Shown here: piece after piece, positions 49,801 through 59,560 of the stretch
Layout of the letters: each line of letters begins with the position of its first letter
How positions within the stretch are numbered: the stretch's first letter is position 1
Translations under genes and position numbers: made by a program
The notes under the pieces: model-generated
Told to the model about the DNA's origin: nothing
The model's database searches: none
The model's input: the letters and a program-made list of their open reading frames with translations, nothing else
Assembly (NCBI RefSeq): GCF_018320785.1
Contig: NC_054869.1
Location: 18,114,698-18,178,697, forward strand
DNA: 64,000 bases
Direction of reading: 5' to 3'
DNA from: Cheilinus undulatus
Lineage: Eukaryota > Chordata > Actinopteri > Labriformes > Labridae

Positions 49801-51497
49801 CAGTTTGTGAGAACAGTCTGATCTAGGCAGATTTACACATGTGCCATATTCCTTCCTTTTCTTGATGATGACTGACTATGTTTCATATTTTTATGTAACT
49901 GACATTACTTTGTCGACAACTTTAGAGCAGACAAATTCATTTCTAAAATACTTTAATGTTTTTGGTTGGAGCTGAGGTAGGGCTTGTGTATAAGGTTATT
50001 CGTTTCCCTTGAGCAGTAAGTGTGAAAATACATACAGTTGTGGCAAAATATAAATAATGCAGCAGGAATTTCCTCATCGCCTGCAGAAATGATTATTATA
50101 TGGGATATCAAAGTGTGCAAAGAGTCTATGGTAACCCACCATCAAAGAGATCATATTAGTGCAAATATTGACATTGTGGTGATTCTTTGCTTTAATTAAG
50201 CAGCATAGTCACTTCACAGCATTGTCTATTACTTCTTCATGTGCAGAATAAATAAGCTCTTAGGAATTCATCTCATATTTCTGATAATGAAAGCATCTTA
50301 TCGCATTAATGGCCCGTTTGAAATGCAACATGCACTCAAGTATTTCATTCTTGGAATCAAAGTTTGAAGCACTTCACAGTGTTTCTTCTAACTAGTGTTC
50401 AGAGGTTAGTGAGTACTTGACTTGCAGTATTTATCCAACCACATACTGTGTACATCCTTCTTTTTCTGCTTATACAGACAAAAGGTGTACGAGCTGCCGT
50501 TGACGAGGACTAGGGCAGGCTCGGCTCAGCGGCTGCACCATTCTATCAGGTGTAATCAAATCAGCTGTGAGTTTGTGGTTGTGAGTGTGGGTCTGTGCTG
50601 TGCATCAAAAAAGACGACGAGAAGAAAGAGACAGAGATAAAAGGGTGAGTAGGAAAAACAGAACAGAGAAGGAGATTAAAAAAAAAAAGAACCACCATAA
50701 TTGGGAATGATTTTACCCTGCTCACTAACCCCACTTTCTGCCCACTGGTGTACCTGTATGTCCAAGCTAAGCTGCTTAACAATGCGTGTAATAGTCAGTA
50801 TGTGATTCTCCAGCAGCTTGCGGGACAGTGCCTCCACCTGGATGGAGCCCCGGGTGGACTGCAGACCTGCTGCCACCTCCTCTTTGATCCTGAAAGCCTG
50901 CTCCAGCAGCACCGCAATGGTCCTCTCCTGACCGCTGAGACCAGCCTCCAAAACATCAGACCTTAACCAGGAAGTGACCAGGAGAAGAGAAATCAAGCTC
51001 TGAGGCCTAAACGTAAAGAATCTCATTAGTATTGATTTAGGTAATAGATGGATCGTGTAGCAAACAAGGTCACTGTAACTTTCTTTAGCACAAGAGCTGA
51101 TTGGGATTATAAAAGATACAATCACAGGATGGCCCAGAAGAATAATGCAGAGGGGATTCCATTGGTCTTTAATGCCCTCAGGTCACTACAAACCAGATCT
51201 TTCATTTCATCTTTGTTCCTGACCCGTGAAGTCTATGTCACCCTGCCTGACACTGCTGTGGATTAAGGATTAATCCGATCAATTTGATTCACAGCAGTGT
51301 TAAAAAGGTCACTGGTGGTCCACAACTGTAATCTGATACAATCAGACAGGAGGAAAAGAACTGATCGACCTCTAAGATACAGATAGATCTTAGAATAACT
51401 GACCCAAGGGCACCATAAGAAACTTAATTGAAATAAAGGAATTCAGAAAGAAAAGTTACCTGGTTTGATTCTTATAAGCCTTTGACTTGTGCGACAT
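28880..51497 (-). CDS. fam81b: FAM81 family coiled-coil protein (FAM81B by synteny), 8 coding exons, complete
   Basis: Exons in order of translation: 51497-51460, 50961-50754, 48768-48650, 43344-43215, 39760-39654, 33885-33774, 32868-32667, 29013-28880. All borders are GT-AG and phases agree. The total is 1050 nt, giving 349 aa plus stop. The protein opens [13 protein letters not shown] and continues with family stretches such as [25 protein letters not shown]-like [20 protein letters not shown] and [15 protein letters not shown], ending KVTDLHGL. It is mostly predicted coiled coil without membrane segments. FAM81 proteins are poorly characterised; FAM81A is neuronal/synaptic and FAM81B is associated with testis. 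The name FAM81B rests on its position between skic3 and mctp1, as in human. The introns are large and repeat-filled. Confidence 0.92.
30360..31080. repeat. diverged tandem duplication, two units of about 350-400 bp
   Basis: Paired landmarks recur in the same order: ggctgtgataatccc (30418) and ggctgtaataatcccc (30826), atcaggg plus a purine/T run (30527 and 30905), and aatcaggtctgatcttgatt (about 30629 and 30977). The units are A/T-rich and noncoding, within the last fam81b intron. Confidence 0.6.
31388..31945 (+). mobile_element. MULE-like short element with RecQ-like gene fragment, copy 1 (558 bp)
   Basis: The element is flanked by an exact 9-bp direct repeat, tgtaggccc, at 31379-31387 and 31946-31954. 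The termini read taagcaggccc... and ...catgtcaagtta. Internally a short frame starting [18 protein letters not shown] is the same as in the copy at 37972. It resembles the N-terminal lead of RecQ-like helicase genes common in fish genomes. The frame is interrupted soon after by a stop. A 9-bp target duplication fits Mutator-like elements, but no transposase is present, so that is inference. Confidence 0.75.
33055..33310 (-). mobile_element. Tc1-like transposase remnant
   Basis: The minus strand retains gcagcatcacgctgtgggga-type sequence and ends in a gatctaggcagatttacac segment also found at 49800-49870. It is a heavily deleted relative of the element at 49395-49870. Confidence 0.6.
34735..34905 (+). 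mobile_element. Tc1-like transposase fragment
   Basis: The frame reads [18 protein letters not shown] and then [19 protein letters not shown], the DDE-domain core of fish Tc1-like transposases. Only about 60 residues remain. Confidence 0.7.
34915..35065. repeat. common teleost dispersed repeat
   Basis: It has the pattern gtcagtggactagagcttgt, then agcccttttctagtc, then ctactcaaagtgctttac and cattcacacactgatggcag, which recurs throughout teleost genomes. It is a noncoding short repeat of unassigned class. Confidence 0.6.
35395..35433. other. perfect 14-bp hairpin (11-nt loop) in a fam81b intron
   Basis: The 5' arm gcacccacactgta (35395-35408) is exactly complementary to the 3' arm tacagtgtgggtgc (35420-35433). 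A few more pairs follow after one mismatch. It could be a small structured RNA or precursor-like hairpin; there is no evidence of expression. Confidence 0.5.
35440..36890. other. fam81b intron stretch, nothing recognised
   Basis: About 1.4 kb of ordinary intronic DNA with no supported exon, RNA gene or classified element. Confidence 0.55.
36895..37230. repeat. degenerate AT-rich low-complexity repeat (gatacaatat-like units)
   Basis: Imperfect units of the type gatac(a)atat, caatacaata and tataatac recur for about 330 bp and end at the left edge of a Tc1 element. Confidence 0.6.
37331..37686. mobile_element. 356-bp insertion flanked by tgaaat repeats (possible solo LTR)
   Basis: It interrupts the Tc1 element. 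The 6-bp direct repeat tgaaat flanks it at 37325-37330 and 37687-37692. Inside are a TATA-like ctatttaag and, near the right end, aataaa. That pattern suits a solo LTR, but the ends are not the usual TG...CA, so the class is open. Confidence 0.45.
37972..38484 (-). mobile_element. MULE-like short element with RecQ-like gene fragment, copy 2 (513 bp), inside Tc1
   Basis: It is flanked by an exact 9-bp duplication, ggcccctct, at 37963-37971 and 38485-38493. It lies in inverse orientation to the copy at 31388. The minus frame reads [18 protein letters not shown], then [14 protein letters not shown], like the lead into the helicase core of RecQ-like proteins. The following Walker A (GFGKS-type) region is absent, so this is a captured or deleted piece and not a working helicase. 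Confidence 0.8.
39761..40970. other. fam81b intron stretch, nothing recognised
   Basis: About 1.2 kb upstream (on minus) of the fifth coding exon. No gene or classified element is seen. Confidence 0.55.
40975..41225. repeat. dispersed repeat with acctccaccaaggaggtt start
   Basis: It reads acctccaccaaggaggttat, then gtttgtttgt, then aactcaaaaagttgtagaca, a pattern seen widely in fish and other animal genomes. Part of its 3' segment (ttttaaaggcttctgtacta) recurs at 41605-41700 in the same orientation, so two copies or a local duplication are present. Confidence 0.5.
41605..41700. repeat. second, partial copy of the 3' segment of the repeat at 40975
   Basis: ggatccacaaatcttttaaa, then gggagttagggctaatggc, parallels the sequence at 41150-41215. 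It ends in gagtgcttttctagttctg. Confidence 0.5.
41985..42360 (+). mobile_element. Tc1-like transposase remnant (other subfamily)
   Basis: The + strand retains aatatcatgaaaagattcag, aatattggatgcaggtgatc and a frame with [18 protein letters not shown], characteristic of a common fish Tc1-like transposase. Several frame breaks are present. Confidence 0.65.
44186..44465. mobile_element. Tc1 terminal fragment
   Basis: It begins cagtgcattcagaaagtatt, almost the same end as the element at 37235. It runs through tttgcaaatgtatcaaataa to gagatgtttctacaccttga, with no transposase. Confidence 0.65.
44466..46690. other. fam81b intron stretch, nothing recognised
   Basis: About 2.2 kb without a supported exon, RNA gene or classified repeat. 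Confidence 0.55.
46700..47300. mobile_element. hAT-like terminal fragments
   Basis: Two hAT-type starts are seen: cagtggttctcagctggtgg near 46705 and cagtggttcccaaccatttt near 46961. Neither has a recognisable transposase. Boundaries are approximate. Confidence 0.4.
47521..47775 (+). pseudogene. fragment resembling a P2X7-type intracellular (Cys-rich) domain
   Basis: One frame reads [20 protein letters not shown] and later [15 protein letters not shown]. The C-x2-C...MP...ES-x-CC...CI-x2-H-x2-F pattern recalls the P2X7 C-terminal intracellular domain, which is duplicated in many fish proteins. An in-frame TGA separates the two halves and there are no flanking exons. It is probably a dead fragment in a fam81b intron, possibly carried by a transposon. 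The call rests on motif resemblance only. Confidence 0.35.
49395..49870 (-). mobile_element. Tc1-like transposase remnant
   Basis: The minus frame (49396-49611) reads [19 protein letters not shown] and [16 protein letters not shown], the DDE core of a fish Tc1-like transposase. Further upstream parts of the gene follow to about 49800, and a gatctaggcagatttacac segment closes it. It is related to the smaller remnant at 33055. Confidence 0.75.
49871..50750. other. fam81b intron stretch, nothing recognised
   Basis: About 0.9 kb upstream of the second coding exon's donor; no gene or element is supported. Confidence 0.5.
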
Positions 51498-51721
51498 TCT
51501 ACTGCTCTAAAAGGGAAAAAAACATGTTACAGACTCTGCTTAATGAGTTTATAATCTATTGTGTTTCAAGCACGCCCTGTAATTGGATAATATTTCTTCT
51601 TATAAATAAATTCAACTAACAATATATAGAAAAATGACTCACAACAATGCAATATATTATGTTCCCTTTTCTAATAACATTATGGAAGTAGTAAATATAT
51701 TTTCCATTTCAGAGTACTCAC

Positions 51722-51800
51722 AGGCCTTAGTTTTTCTCCAGCCAGAGCCCTTGAGTTCATGTGTTTGTGTTGATACTTGGTAACTGTGGTTTCCTTAAGT
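51722..51800 (-). other. fam81b: probable 5' noncoding exon of fam81b
   Basis: A minus-strand donor (ggcct|gtgagt) at 51722/51721 precedes a pyrimidine-rich acceptor just ahead of the ATG exon (cttttagagcag before 51497). The upstream edge is not determined. Confidence 0.45.
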
Positions 51801-52029
51801 GGGGTGTGCCTGCTGGCCTGCCACTGTGAATTTGTCAACACAGTAATGTGAGAATAATGTATTGTGTACTCAGTGACACAGCTTAACTCAGCAGACCAGA
51901 GCCCAGAGTGTGAACAGGACTGATATTAAAAGCATAGCAGACTAATTTACTGTCCTAAGAAATGGCAAAATCTCACTGCAGCAAACTCCCAAGAAAAAAA
52001 AAATAAAGGCTAAACTTTCTTTGAGCTAT

Positions 52030-52370
52030 ACACTCACTCATCACTTTATTAGGCATACCTGTTCAACCCTATTAACACAAATGCCTATCAGCCCATTGCA
52101 TGGCACTAACCAGTGCATTAAGGAGTGCAGAAATGGTTGTGCTCAAGTGCAAATGGAGCATCAGAGTGTTAAAGAAAGGTAATTTGAGTGACTTTGAACA
52201 TGGCACGGTTGCTGGTGCAAGTTGAGCTAGTGAACCGGTATTTTTACACAAGGCCATCTTTACTATTTTAAAAGAATAGTCTGAAAAAGAGAAAGTCCAG
52301 TGACATCAGATGAGACAAAATTTCTTCTTGATGGCATAGGAGAGAGGAGAATGGCCCAACTGGTTCAGGT
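52030..52370. mobile_element. Tc1/mariner-family remnant (cactttattagg end)
   Basis: It starts cactcactcatcactttatt aggcatacc beside a TA. It has segments (tttgagtgactttgaacatg) known from an abundant fish transposon whose ends read cactttattaggtacacc. It is internally deleted. Confidence 0.55.
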
Positions 52371-52781
52371 TAGGTCAGGTATGGGAGCATATGGTGGTTT
52401 GGCACTTCGCCACATCAACCTTAGTCCTGTACCTGTAATTCTCTGGCCTCCTGATGGCCATTCTCCAGGCCTGTACTGGGCCCATGCCCTATCTCTCCAG
52501 GTATCCTCCCAGCTGCCCCCTCCCCAGGGTCTGGACTAGCCACCGTGTCCTGGGCACCCAGTATGTGGTGAGCTGGATCAGGCCAAGGAAAGTGCACCAG
52601 GTTCTTGTAAACGTGCAGTTGCCATTCTCATATTAGGCAGCTGACCCTTCTCATCCTTGCTCTTCTGAGTACATCAGCATCAAACACATGGTCTTGCCAA
52701 CAATACCCAAAAGTGCATCAAAGAGAAGTTGTAACAAAGGAGTCCAGTCAGCGCCTCTGGCCAACAGTCAACGTCCAGGCC

Positions 52782-53093
52782 TTACAAAATGCCACAGTTC
52801 ACTGCCTCTGTTACTTGTCCCATTATCCAGTCCATACAGGTACTAAAGAGTCTAGCGGCTAAGACGTACCACTGCCTTACCCCGTGATCAACTGAGAAGA
52901 AGTTAGAGGTGGTGCCATTAGCTGGATGAGCAGACATGGGTTCCCGCAGAGCTCCAGAATCCTCCAGAGGGCATCTCACTGAGTTGAACGCCTTCTGGAA
53001 GTCAACATAGGCTGCAAGCAGCCCTCTATTGAATTTCTGAAAGTGCTTGGTGAAGAGATTCTCCAGGTGCTTGATAAGTGAGATTTTAATCAA
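52782..53093 (-). mobile_element. LINE reverse transcriptase fragment
   Basis: The minus frame reads GLLAAYVDFQKAFNSV and GVRQWYVLAARLFSTCMDWI. This matches the RT block with the DFxKAFDSV motif and the VRQGCVLAP-type block of fish non-LTR retrotransposons. Only about 100 codons remain. A related degraded stretch may extend to about 52400. Confidence 0.75.
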
Positions 53094-53129
53094 GAGACAG
53101 TCAAGGATGAGTGATTTATTTCAAAATAG

Positions 53130-53760
53130 CTGTCAACTGTTTTTTTCTGAGTTGATAGAACACATTCTTTAGTTTTAAGGTAAACAGTCACTTTAAGTAT
53201 TTTTTGTCATTTTAATCAAATTATTTAGGAATCATCCCTTAATATTTAGAATTTTCCCAAAATGCTTTTGGGCATTTTTGCACCTTGAGTGAAGTTACCA
53301 ACTCAGTTAGGGGAGTACTGCCTGCTGGGACCAACTTAAACATTAAAAGGAAGATGTACTGAACTCTATGGAAGTATGCAATTGAAATAAGGGAGAACTG
53401 CAGAACTATATGAAGAACTGGTAGTTTTTCAAAAAATTCTTCAACATGTTATTTTGAGTCGGATTTCAAAAGAATTTTTAAGTGTAGTAAATTTTCCACT
53501 GTGTAATTTAACTTTAAAAAGTTAAGTTAGTCCAACATAAATGCACAAGCAAACCTGAGTTGATATGACTTAAAATGGCTAAGCACTTGCTACTAAACAA
53601 ATACTGTTTTTTCAGTTACTTAAAACTTTTACGTTATCAGCTGTCTCTAACATTTTGAGTTTTATCAACTCGTCGGGGATTACTCAAAAAAAAAAAAATC
53701 CACTGCTTAAAATCTTTGGTGTAAGCAGTTTTAACACAAATATTTTTAGTATTTTCAACT
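53130..53760. repeat. probable short element with gagttgat / ttatcaactc motifs
   Basis: ctgagttgatagaaca near 53147 and agttttatcaactcg near 53658 are inverse to one another. Between them are repeated acttaaaact/taacttt motifs. It resembles a teleost short nonautonomous element, with uncertain borders. Confidence 0.4.
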
Positions 53761-55600
53761 TTTTCGAATACAGTGCAGCAATAGATGCAGGATGCAATGA
53801 GGGGCGTACATCTGAGGTGCTTAACCCAGACAATGATAAGACAAATTGTAGGTAGCTGGGGTGGAGGAAGGTTGCTGTTATCATACTGAAATGACAAGGG
53901 AACAAAGTACAGGAACATTAACCAAATCTAAATCTCTAAAGGCTTTGTCTCACAGTTTAACCCTGCCCATCACACAGTCAGCCCTCTGTCTGAATGAACC
54001 ATGAGGTATGATTCAGCACCTGGAGAGAAAATGACCTCACGATGTTCCATTTAAACAAGCCCTCACCTACGTTATCACACAGCATGAGTCAAGCTGTTTT
54101 GCTTCTGAATAACCCAGTTGCCTTCAGCTAAATACAATTTTGGCCTTTTTCGTGTATTTTTTGTAGATTTGTGGGTGTGCAGCTCAACACACACACACAG
54201 TGAGCCAGTATCACAGTGAGCAGGATCATTAGACAGAAAGAGCAGCTCACTGCAGGCTCATCAGTTGTCCCTGCTGGCCCGAAAGAAAAGCCAGTGGTGG
54301 CTGAAAGGAAGTGTCTGGCTCACACAGCCAAATCTCCATTTACTTAAATGAGAGAGAGATTCAGGGCATAGGCCTGTGTCGCTGCCAGTGCCCCCCTGGT
54401 TGTTCTTCAGTTATTATATTTTGTAGGAAGGAAAGGCAATCATGCACTTATCCCAAGATACACAGAACTTAAAACTGCAAATTCTGATGTAATGTTTTGG
54501 TATTAATAATGTGCCTTTAAAGTTTGGTCACAAAGGTTATATAGAAGTCAGTGTTGCAGTAAATTCTATTGAAGGCTCACTTTCTCATTATGAGAGGGTC
54601 AGGGCTTAGAGTTAGCAACAGAAGGCTGCGTCAAATCTTCGTTATCTCTTCTACAGGTGATACCAAGGTCATATCATGGTACAGGCAGCAGACAAGGCCT
54701 TAGCTAAAGTCCATCCAGGCATTACAATGGGCTTTTTTATTTACAGTAATTTAGTCATCATCTCAGTGTGCAGGAAACATGATTCTGTGACCTCACTGCA
54801 GATAGAGAGAAGCATTCATTCTAGTAATTGTTGCTGCAATGTGTTTGTTTATGTGTTTACTGGCTCAGTGGTTATCAGGGGACAGAGCAGGCCAGCACTG
54901 GAGTAAGGGCTGGAGGATAAGACCTAATGACTTATAATACACAAACACAGCACCAGTACAGCATCCACAGATAGAGAGGAGGCTGTTGAGCACTGCCTCC
55001 TCACTGCTGCATGTGGGTGATAGCATTCACTGATGCCTGACCTATTTGACGGGTTGAACATATTCAGACTACAGTAAAAGAAAAAAAACATATCCACATG
55101 TCACTACAGAGAAAAACTCTTGAAATCCCTCCCTAGGTTTCAGACCGACTCAGCTCTGATTCACCAAGGTCACTGCTGTTACAGGGCTAATAAAGAGGCT
55201 GAAAATAACCCCACACACAGCACATGAGAAAGTACACACAGACAAACTTAGAGGGTGGTTGTGACAGGGGATGCACGACTGAATCATAAACATCTCCACG
55301 AGGCATTGTGAGGTTGCATTATGCAATCACCAGCATACAGATTATCCAGTCGAGTGAGATGGTTGGCCAGAGGGAGGCGCGGTGCAGCCTTCGTCCAGCA
55401 TTTGAATGTGTAACAATTAATGGGGAAGTTTGACTGAAGCCTGGTAAAGCTCAGTGGACAGAGCAGAGAGGAAAAGACAACTAAACGGACTATTTGTTTA
55501 GCATTTATCTTGCACAAGTCACTGCATGTCTCCGCAGAGAGGAGATACATCTCCAGTACAGAGGGATATTGCATGCCGTCTAACCAGATCGCTGCACGGT
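53761..55600. other. intergenic DNA between fam81b and mctp1
   Basis: No gene is seen. A (ca)n run lies near 54188-54200. A 206-codon minus frame at 55284-55904 overlaps the mctp1 promoter and shows no family resemblance. Confidence 0.5.
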
Positions 55601-55817
55601 GTGTGCCATAAAAACCAACACTGCTTGCATAGGCATTCTGCAAGGCTCGTGGTGAGACTAACACCCCTTTCATCATCACTCTGTGCGTCTCCTTCTTGGC
55701 GCTCTTTAAACTGATCATCAGTGAAAGTGCTCCCAAGCTGCAGCAGCCCAACTGTGACATCTCTCCAACAGCACCACTCGGAGTGTGCTCAGGCTGGCTG
55801 GCTGCTGCACAGGCACC
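55601..55817 (+). promoter_or_regulatory. mctp1: mctp1 5' untranslated / core promoter region
   Basis: The 200 bp before the mctp1 ATG become GC-richer and contain no clear TATA box. The start codon itself is in a strong context (gcaccATGg). Transcript start not fixed. Confidence 0.45.
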
Positions 55818-56354
55818 ATGGAGCAAAAAACACCCAAGGATGAGAGCCCCGCGAAGGGACAGGAGTCTCTGTCCTATCAGCGGAGGATGTGGAAGAATTT
55901 CCAAGAGAAAACCAAGCCCTGGCTCAGTCCTAAACTGGGATCGGAGCGTCGCGGTGCCGGGGGCGCGGAGGGCAGCAAGAAGGAGTCAGGGTTATGGATG
56001 TTTAAGAGGAAAAAGAAACAGCTGGACCGGGTCTTTTCGTCGTCCCAGCCGAATCTATTCTGTTCTACACCGGCGCCTTTTCAAGGAGATAAACAGACTC
56101 TTGGAGGTGATGCGGTCCCGGGCACCAGCAGTGACGGGCAGCCTCTGCTGCATCCCCTTGGCGCAGCTTCTGGAGCCACGGGGAGCAAACCCGAGCTGAC
56201 GGCGCACGGGAGCCCCAAGCTGCCCGTCTCTCAGCTGATCATGTATCAGCAGAAGAGCTCCTCTCTCGGCTCGGCGTGTTTCGAGAAGCTGGTGGTGGAC
56301 CCGGCCGCAGTGCTGGGAGAGGATGAGCAGCTGCGTAAAAACGCAAGCGATTCT
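55818..56354 (+). CDS. mctp1: MCTP1 first coding exon (long isoform), gene continues beyond the window
   Basis: MCTP1 is a membrane-anchored protein of the endoplasmic reticulum and endosomes with three C2 domains that bind calcium and two C-terminal membrane segments. This 179-codon exon holds only the variable N-terminal head. It matches the mammalian long form at RRMWKNFQ, KKKQLDRVFSSSQPNL and QQKSSSLGSACFEKL. It ends in phase 0 at a strong donor (gattct|gtgagt). I start at MEQKTP because its context is a good Kozak site; an in-frame ATG lies 33 bases upstream. No C2-domain exon is in the window, so at least 7.6 kb of intron follows. The order skic3-fam81b-mctp1 supports the identity. Confidence 0.9.
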
Positions 56355-56982
56355 GTGAGTATAGATCATGTGGTGAAACACGCGTGTAGAATATGCATTT
56401 CTAGCAAGTCAATCTACAGTCCTATGATGAATACAGAAATGGTTTGGGTTACAGTGACCTCAAATTGGAAAAAGAGAAGTTTTATGGTGGTGATACTGAG
56501 ACGTGCCCTCTCCTCCTATCATGTGATGTACCCATCGATTTGCCAGTCCACTGATTTCTTTACTCTGTCCTGGAGCCTGTGCGACTACAAACAAGGCTAA
56601 TGTTATAGGGCTATACTACAGGATTACGTAACAAGGCTCTGGGTTTGGTATCATGTCACCCTGTGCTATATATCCTGGTTGTGCATAATAACAGACTCCC
56701 TGATGAGCTATTTCCACACAGGCTTCTTTGCTCATTCACAGTCTCCTTTTGCCAGCTCCCATTATTTTCATCCAGTACAGGGATTGTCCCCCAGCTTCAC
56801 AGTCCATCTGTCACAGTGTCCTTGCTTGGACTGCAACAAGCCCCATGCATGCACAAGGGTCCAACATGCCTTTTTGTTTTCATGAAAAGAAGCCAACTGG
56901 CATATGGTTATCAGTCACAAGCAGTGTGGAGATTCATGGTGAGTATATTCCCACACAAGTCAGCATGCTGAGTCAGGCTGCC
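56355..56982. other. start of mctp1 intron 1, no gene seen
   Basis: Open frames here are short and overlap each other in different phases. None has recognisable content. Confidence 0.5.
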
Positions 56983-59560
56983 CCTAGGAGAAACAGTAGC
57001 AAAAGGATCAGTCAGCTAGAGTAGGCTAGTTGTGAGGGTTACATTCACAAAAAATGACACACAGGCCTAAAGGTTTGAAAAATGGATGTTGTTTTAGTCA
57101 CACCATGTGGAAAATATGCAAGGTTATGATCAAGCAAAAAAAAATCTCTTATGCCTGAAAGCCTTGTCATCTGATAGTAGCCCAATTAACTCACCCCTTA
57201 GCAGGTCATGCCATACCAGGGTGCTCTGATATTTAATAGGACTGTCAATAGCAATAATAAAGAAGATCCAGATTGTGAGAAAGCCAATAAGTGCATTTAG
57301 TTTCAGTGGCTGCAGTTATTGCAAAGCTTTTCATCACAGTACTCTCAAAGTGTTCCAGACCTGCTCTCTGAGCATCATCCAGATCGCTGTCCAAAAGTGA
57401 TTTAGCATTCAAGCACACTCAGCCATTAAATCTCATGAAGAAGTGCAGCTGACTCTGCTGAAGAGGTAAAAGAAAGCAAATATTAATGACCTCATTGAAA
57501 TTGATCTTGCAGCTAAATCAAAGCACTTCACCACCTCATTGGTTACATAATACACTGAGAGATTGCACTTTGCCAAATAGAGTTTTAGCATTCAGCTTCA
57601 ACCACTACTTATGACTTACCTCCTGTTGTTACTGTTTTTTAATCCAAACTCCTGCAGTCCTTCATCTGATTTTCCATCTTGCTCAGTGAGGCCCAACCTC
57701 TCAGGTTACAGTCCATGATTTGTTGTGCATTTACAGTCGCAGATGTAAGAGATACACAGCGATCTTAGAGTATGATAGAATTAAAGGTAAGGAAAAAGAC
57801 ATGGGCAGAGATGGCAGGAGACAGATGAAAGGAGATGCATTATAAAAGCCTAAGAAAATCAAGCACTAAGTCAGTGAAATATACAGTCAACATCCAAACA
57901 CAGTTTTATAATCATGCTAAAATACCCCCAGCTGGTGCCTTGTTGCATGTGCATATTTGTGCTTGCAACAAACAGTAAGAAATATGGATTTTTTTTTGCA
58001 CAATGCACTTATGTGCTGCCTACACACTTTACTAACACAACAAGGATTATAACTTCAAGTCACACTTTTACAGTCATCCACAAATCCAGCATTAGGTGCA
58101 TGCACAATTCTCATTAGTCAAATGAGATCCTAAGGTTCCAAGCTACAATTTGGCAAATTAAATAAGAAAGTATGAAACATAATAAACAAAATGGCTCAGC
58201 ACATTTTGATTTGGAAAGTAAATGATGGAAGGGATTAAAGCCAAGTGCTGGAAGTCATTTCATTATCAACTCAATAGTGCATAAAAAAAGCACATTTCCT
58301 TTTTGCTGCTTGCAATTTAGGGTGTGGATTTTAAAGCAATAGTCCAGATGCACTTTCACAGATAGAGGACTTAGAATGAGTATTGCACTTTGTTTTACAG
58401 TCTATTTTATGTAAGTCTTACATTTTGTAAAACAACATTTTGGTGGATTGGATAACAAAAGTCTGGCGCATCTGCGGTTTCCAGTTTTTCTCAGACCTTG
58501 TTAGCTAATTTCTTCAATTTTAACCTGACAGAGCTTCAAGGAGTTGTATAAGACATTAAGTCATATAACAGGCCTAATGACTGTTGTCAGCATTATTTGG
58601 AATACAGATACAATGCCCTGCCTGGATTTTGTGACAAAGATGAGCAATAGTAAGTTAAAACATTCAGTTATTTATCTTAGAACACAATGTTATCTCACTA
58701 GAGAAGCTACTGAATACTGGTGAAACACTACTCTCAAGACTGTTTAACTCACCTCCTCTTGCTGTGTATCCCAGGCTTTAGAGCCAACTGGAGCTGCACT
58801 TTCATTTAATTCTCTCCTCACATTCCACCATGATTTTCTGCTTCTCATTGGGATTCCTTCTGCTTGGCTTTCTTCCTTAAGGCCAGAGCAGTTAAATGCA
58901 TTTGGCTTCATTAACTAAATATGTAACTTCATTAGCCTTTGGCAAATCTAGGATTCACTGGAACAATATTCTTTTGACTGCACAAGTGAAGACTTTACAT
59001 TTCAATCATATTTTCATTAGGATAGAAACATAAAAATCATCTAAAACTTTTGATACCAAATTATTGATTGTCTTGCATACATTAAAGTAATTTTCTCTGC
59101 TTGTAACAACTGTTAGATTAATTGTGTTTTTTGAATTGCTTCCATAAATGGGTCCAAAATAGCATTTTTTTTTTTGCTAAAAAACTTTACCTAAAATGGA
59201 ATCTTAACTGTTCTTTGAGATTGTAGTATTTTATAAAGGCGGAAAATGCCGCATTTTAGGTCAGTGTATGAATACTTAAGTCAAATCTGCCCAGTGTAGG
59301 AGTCCATTACATTGACTCAAGTTTAACATGAAAGTGTTCTAGTGTAAAATAGACCAAATATCACACCATCAATCAAAATAGATCAATGGAAAGAGAAAAA
59401 AGTTGAGTCTGAAAACAGAAATTACGCTTTTAAGTTCCCATTTCTGAATTTTGACATTCAAACAACATTTAGTAACGGTCATTGACTCACCTTGTACAGC
59501 GCGTGAGCAGTGTCCTGCTGCTTTGTCGAAAAATGTCTAACCTATTACCCATGCGCAGAA
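56983..59560 (-). other. possible antisense multi-exon transcript inside mctp1 intron 1
   Basis: Minus-strand segments with splice-like edges lie in line. The first exon ends at 59491 (acaag|gtgagt), followed by 58875-58753 (|gtgagt), 57699-57620 (|gtaagt), 57241-57195 (good acceptor ttgacag, donor |gtgagt) and an acceptor at 56984. From the second segment one frame stays open across them: MRSRKSWWNVRRELNES, then QDGKSDEGLQEFGLKNSNN, then SPIKYQSTLVWHDLLRG. I do not recognise the product. Short exons are often open by chance and I chose one acceptor to suit the phase, so this may be a noncoding RNA or not real. Confidence 0.25.

Noticed and set aside
51048-51266. 72-codon plus frame in the first fam81b intron
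   Set aside because: No family resemblance, no splice context, antisense to the gene; treated as chance.
55284-55904. 206-codon open frame on minus across the mctp1 5' region
   Set aside because: It overlaps the mctp1 start on the opposite strand, shows no domain or family resemblance, and has no splice or start context supporting it. It is most likely a chance frame in GC-richer DNA.
59500-59560. Minus-strand ATG frame MGNRLDIFRQSSRTLL as the start of the possible antisense gene
   Set aside because: Joined to the next candidate exon it stops after a few codons, so it can only be an upstream frame, not the start of the longer reading.
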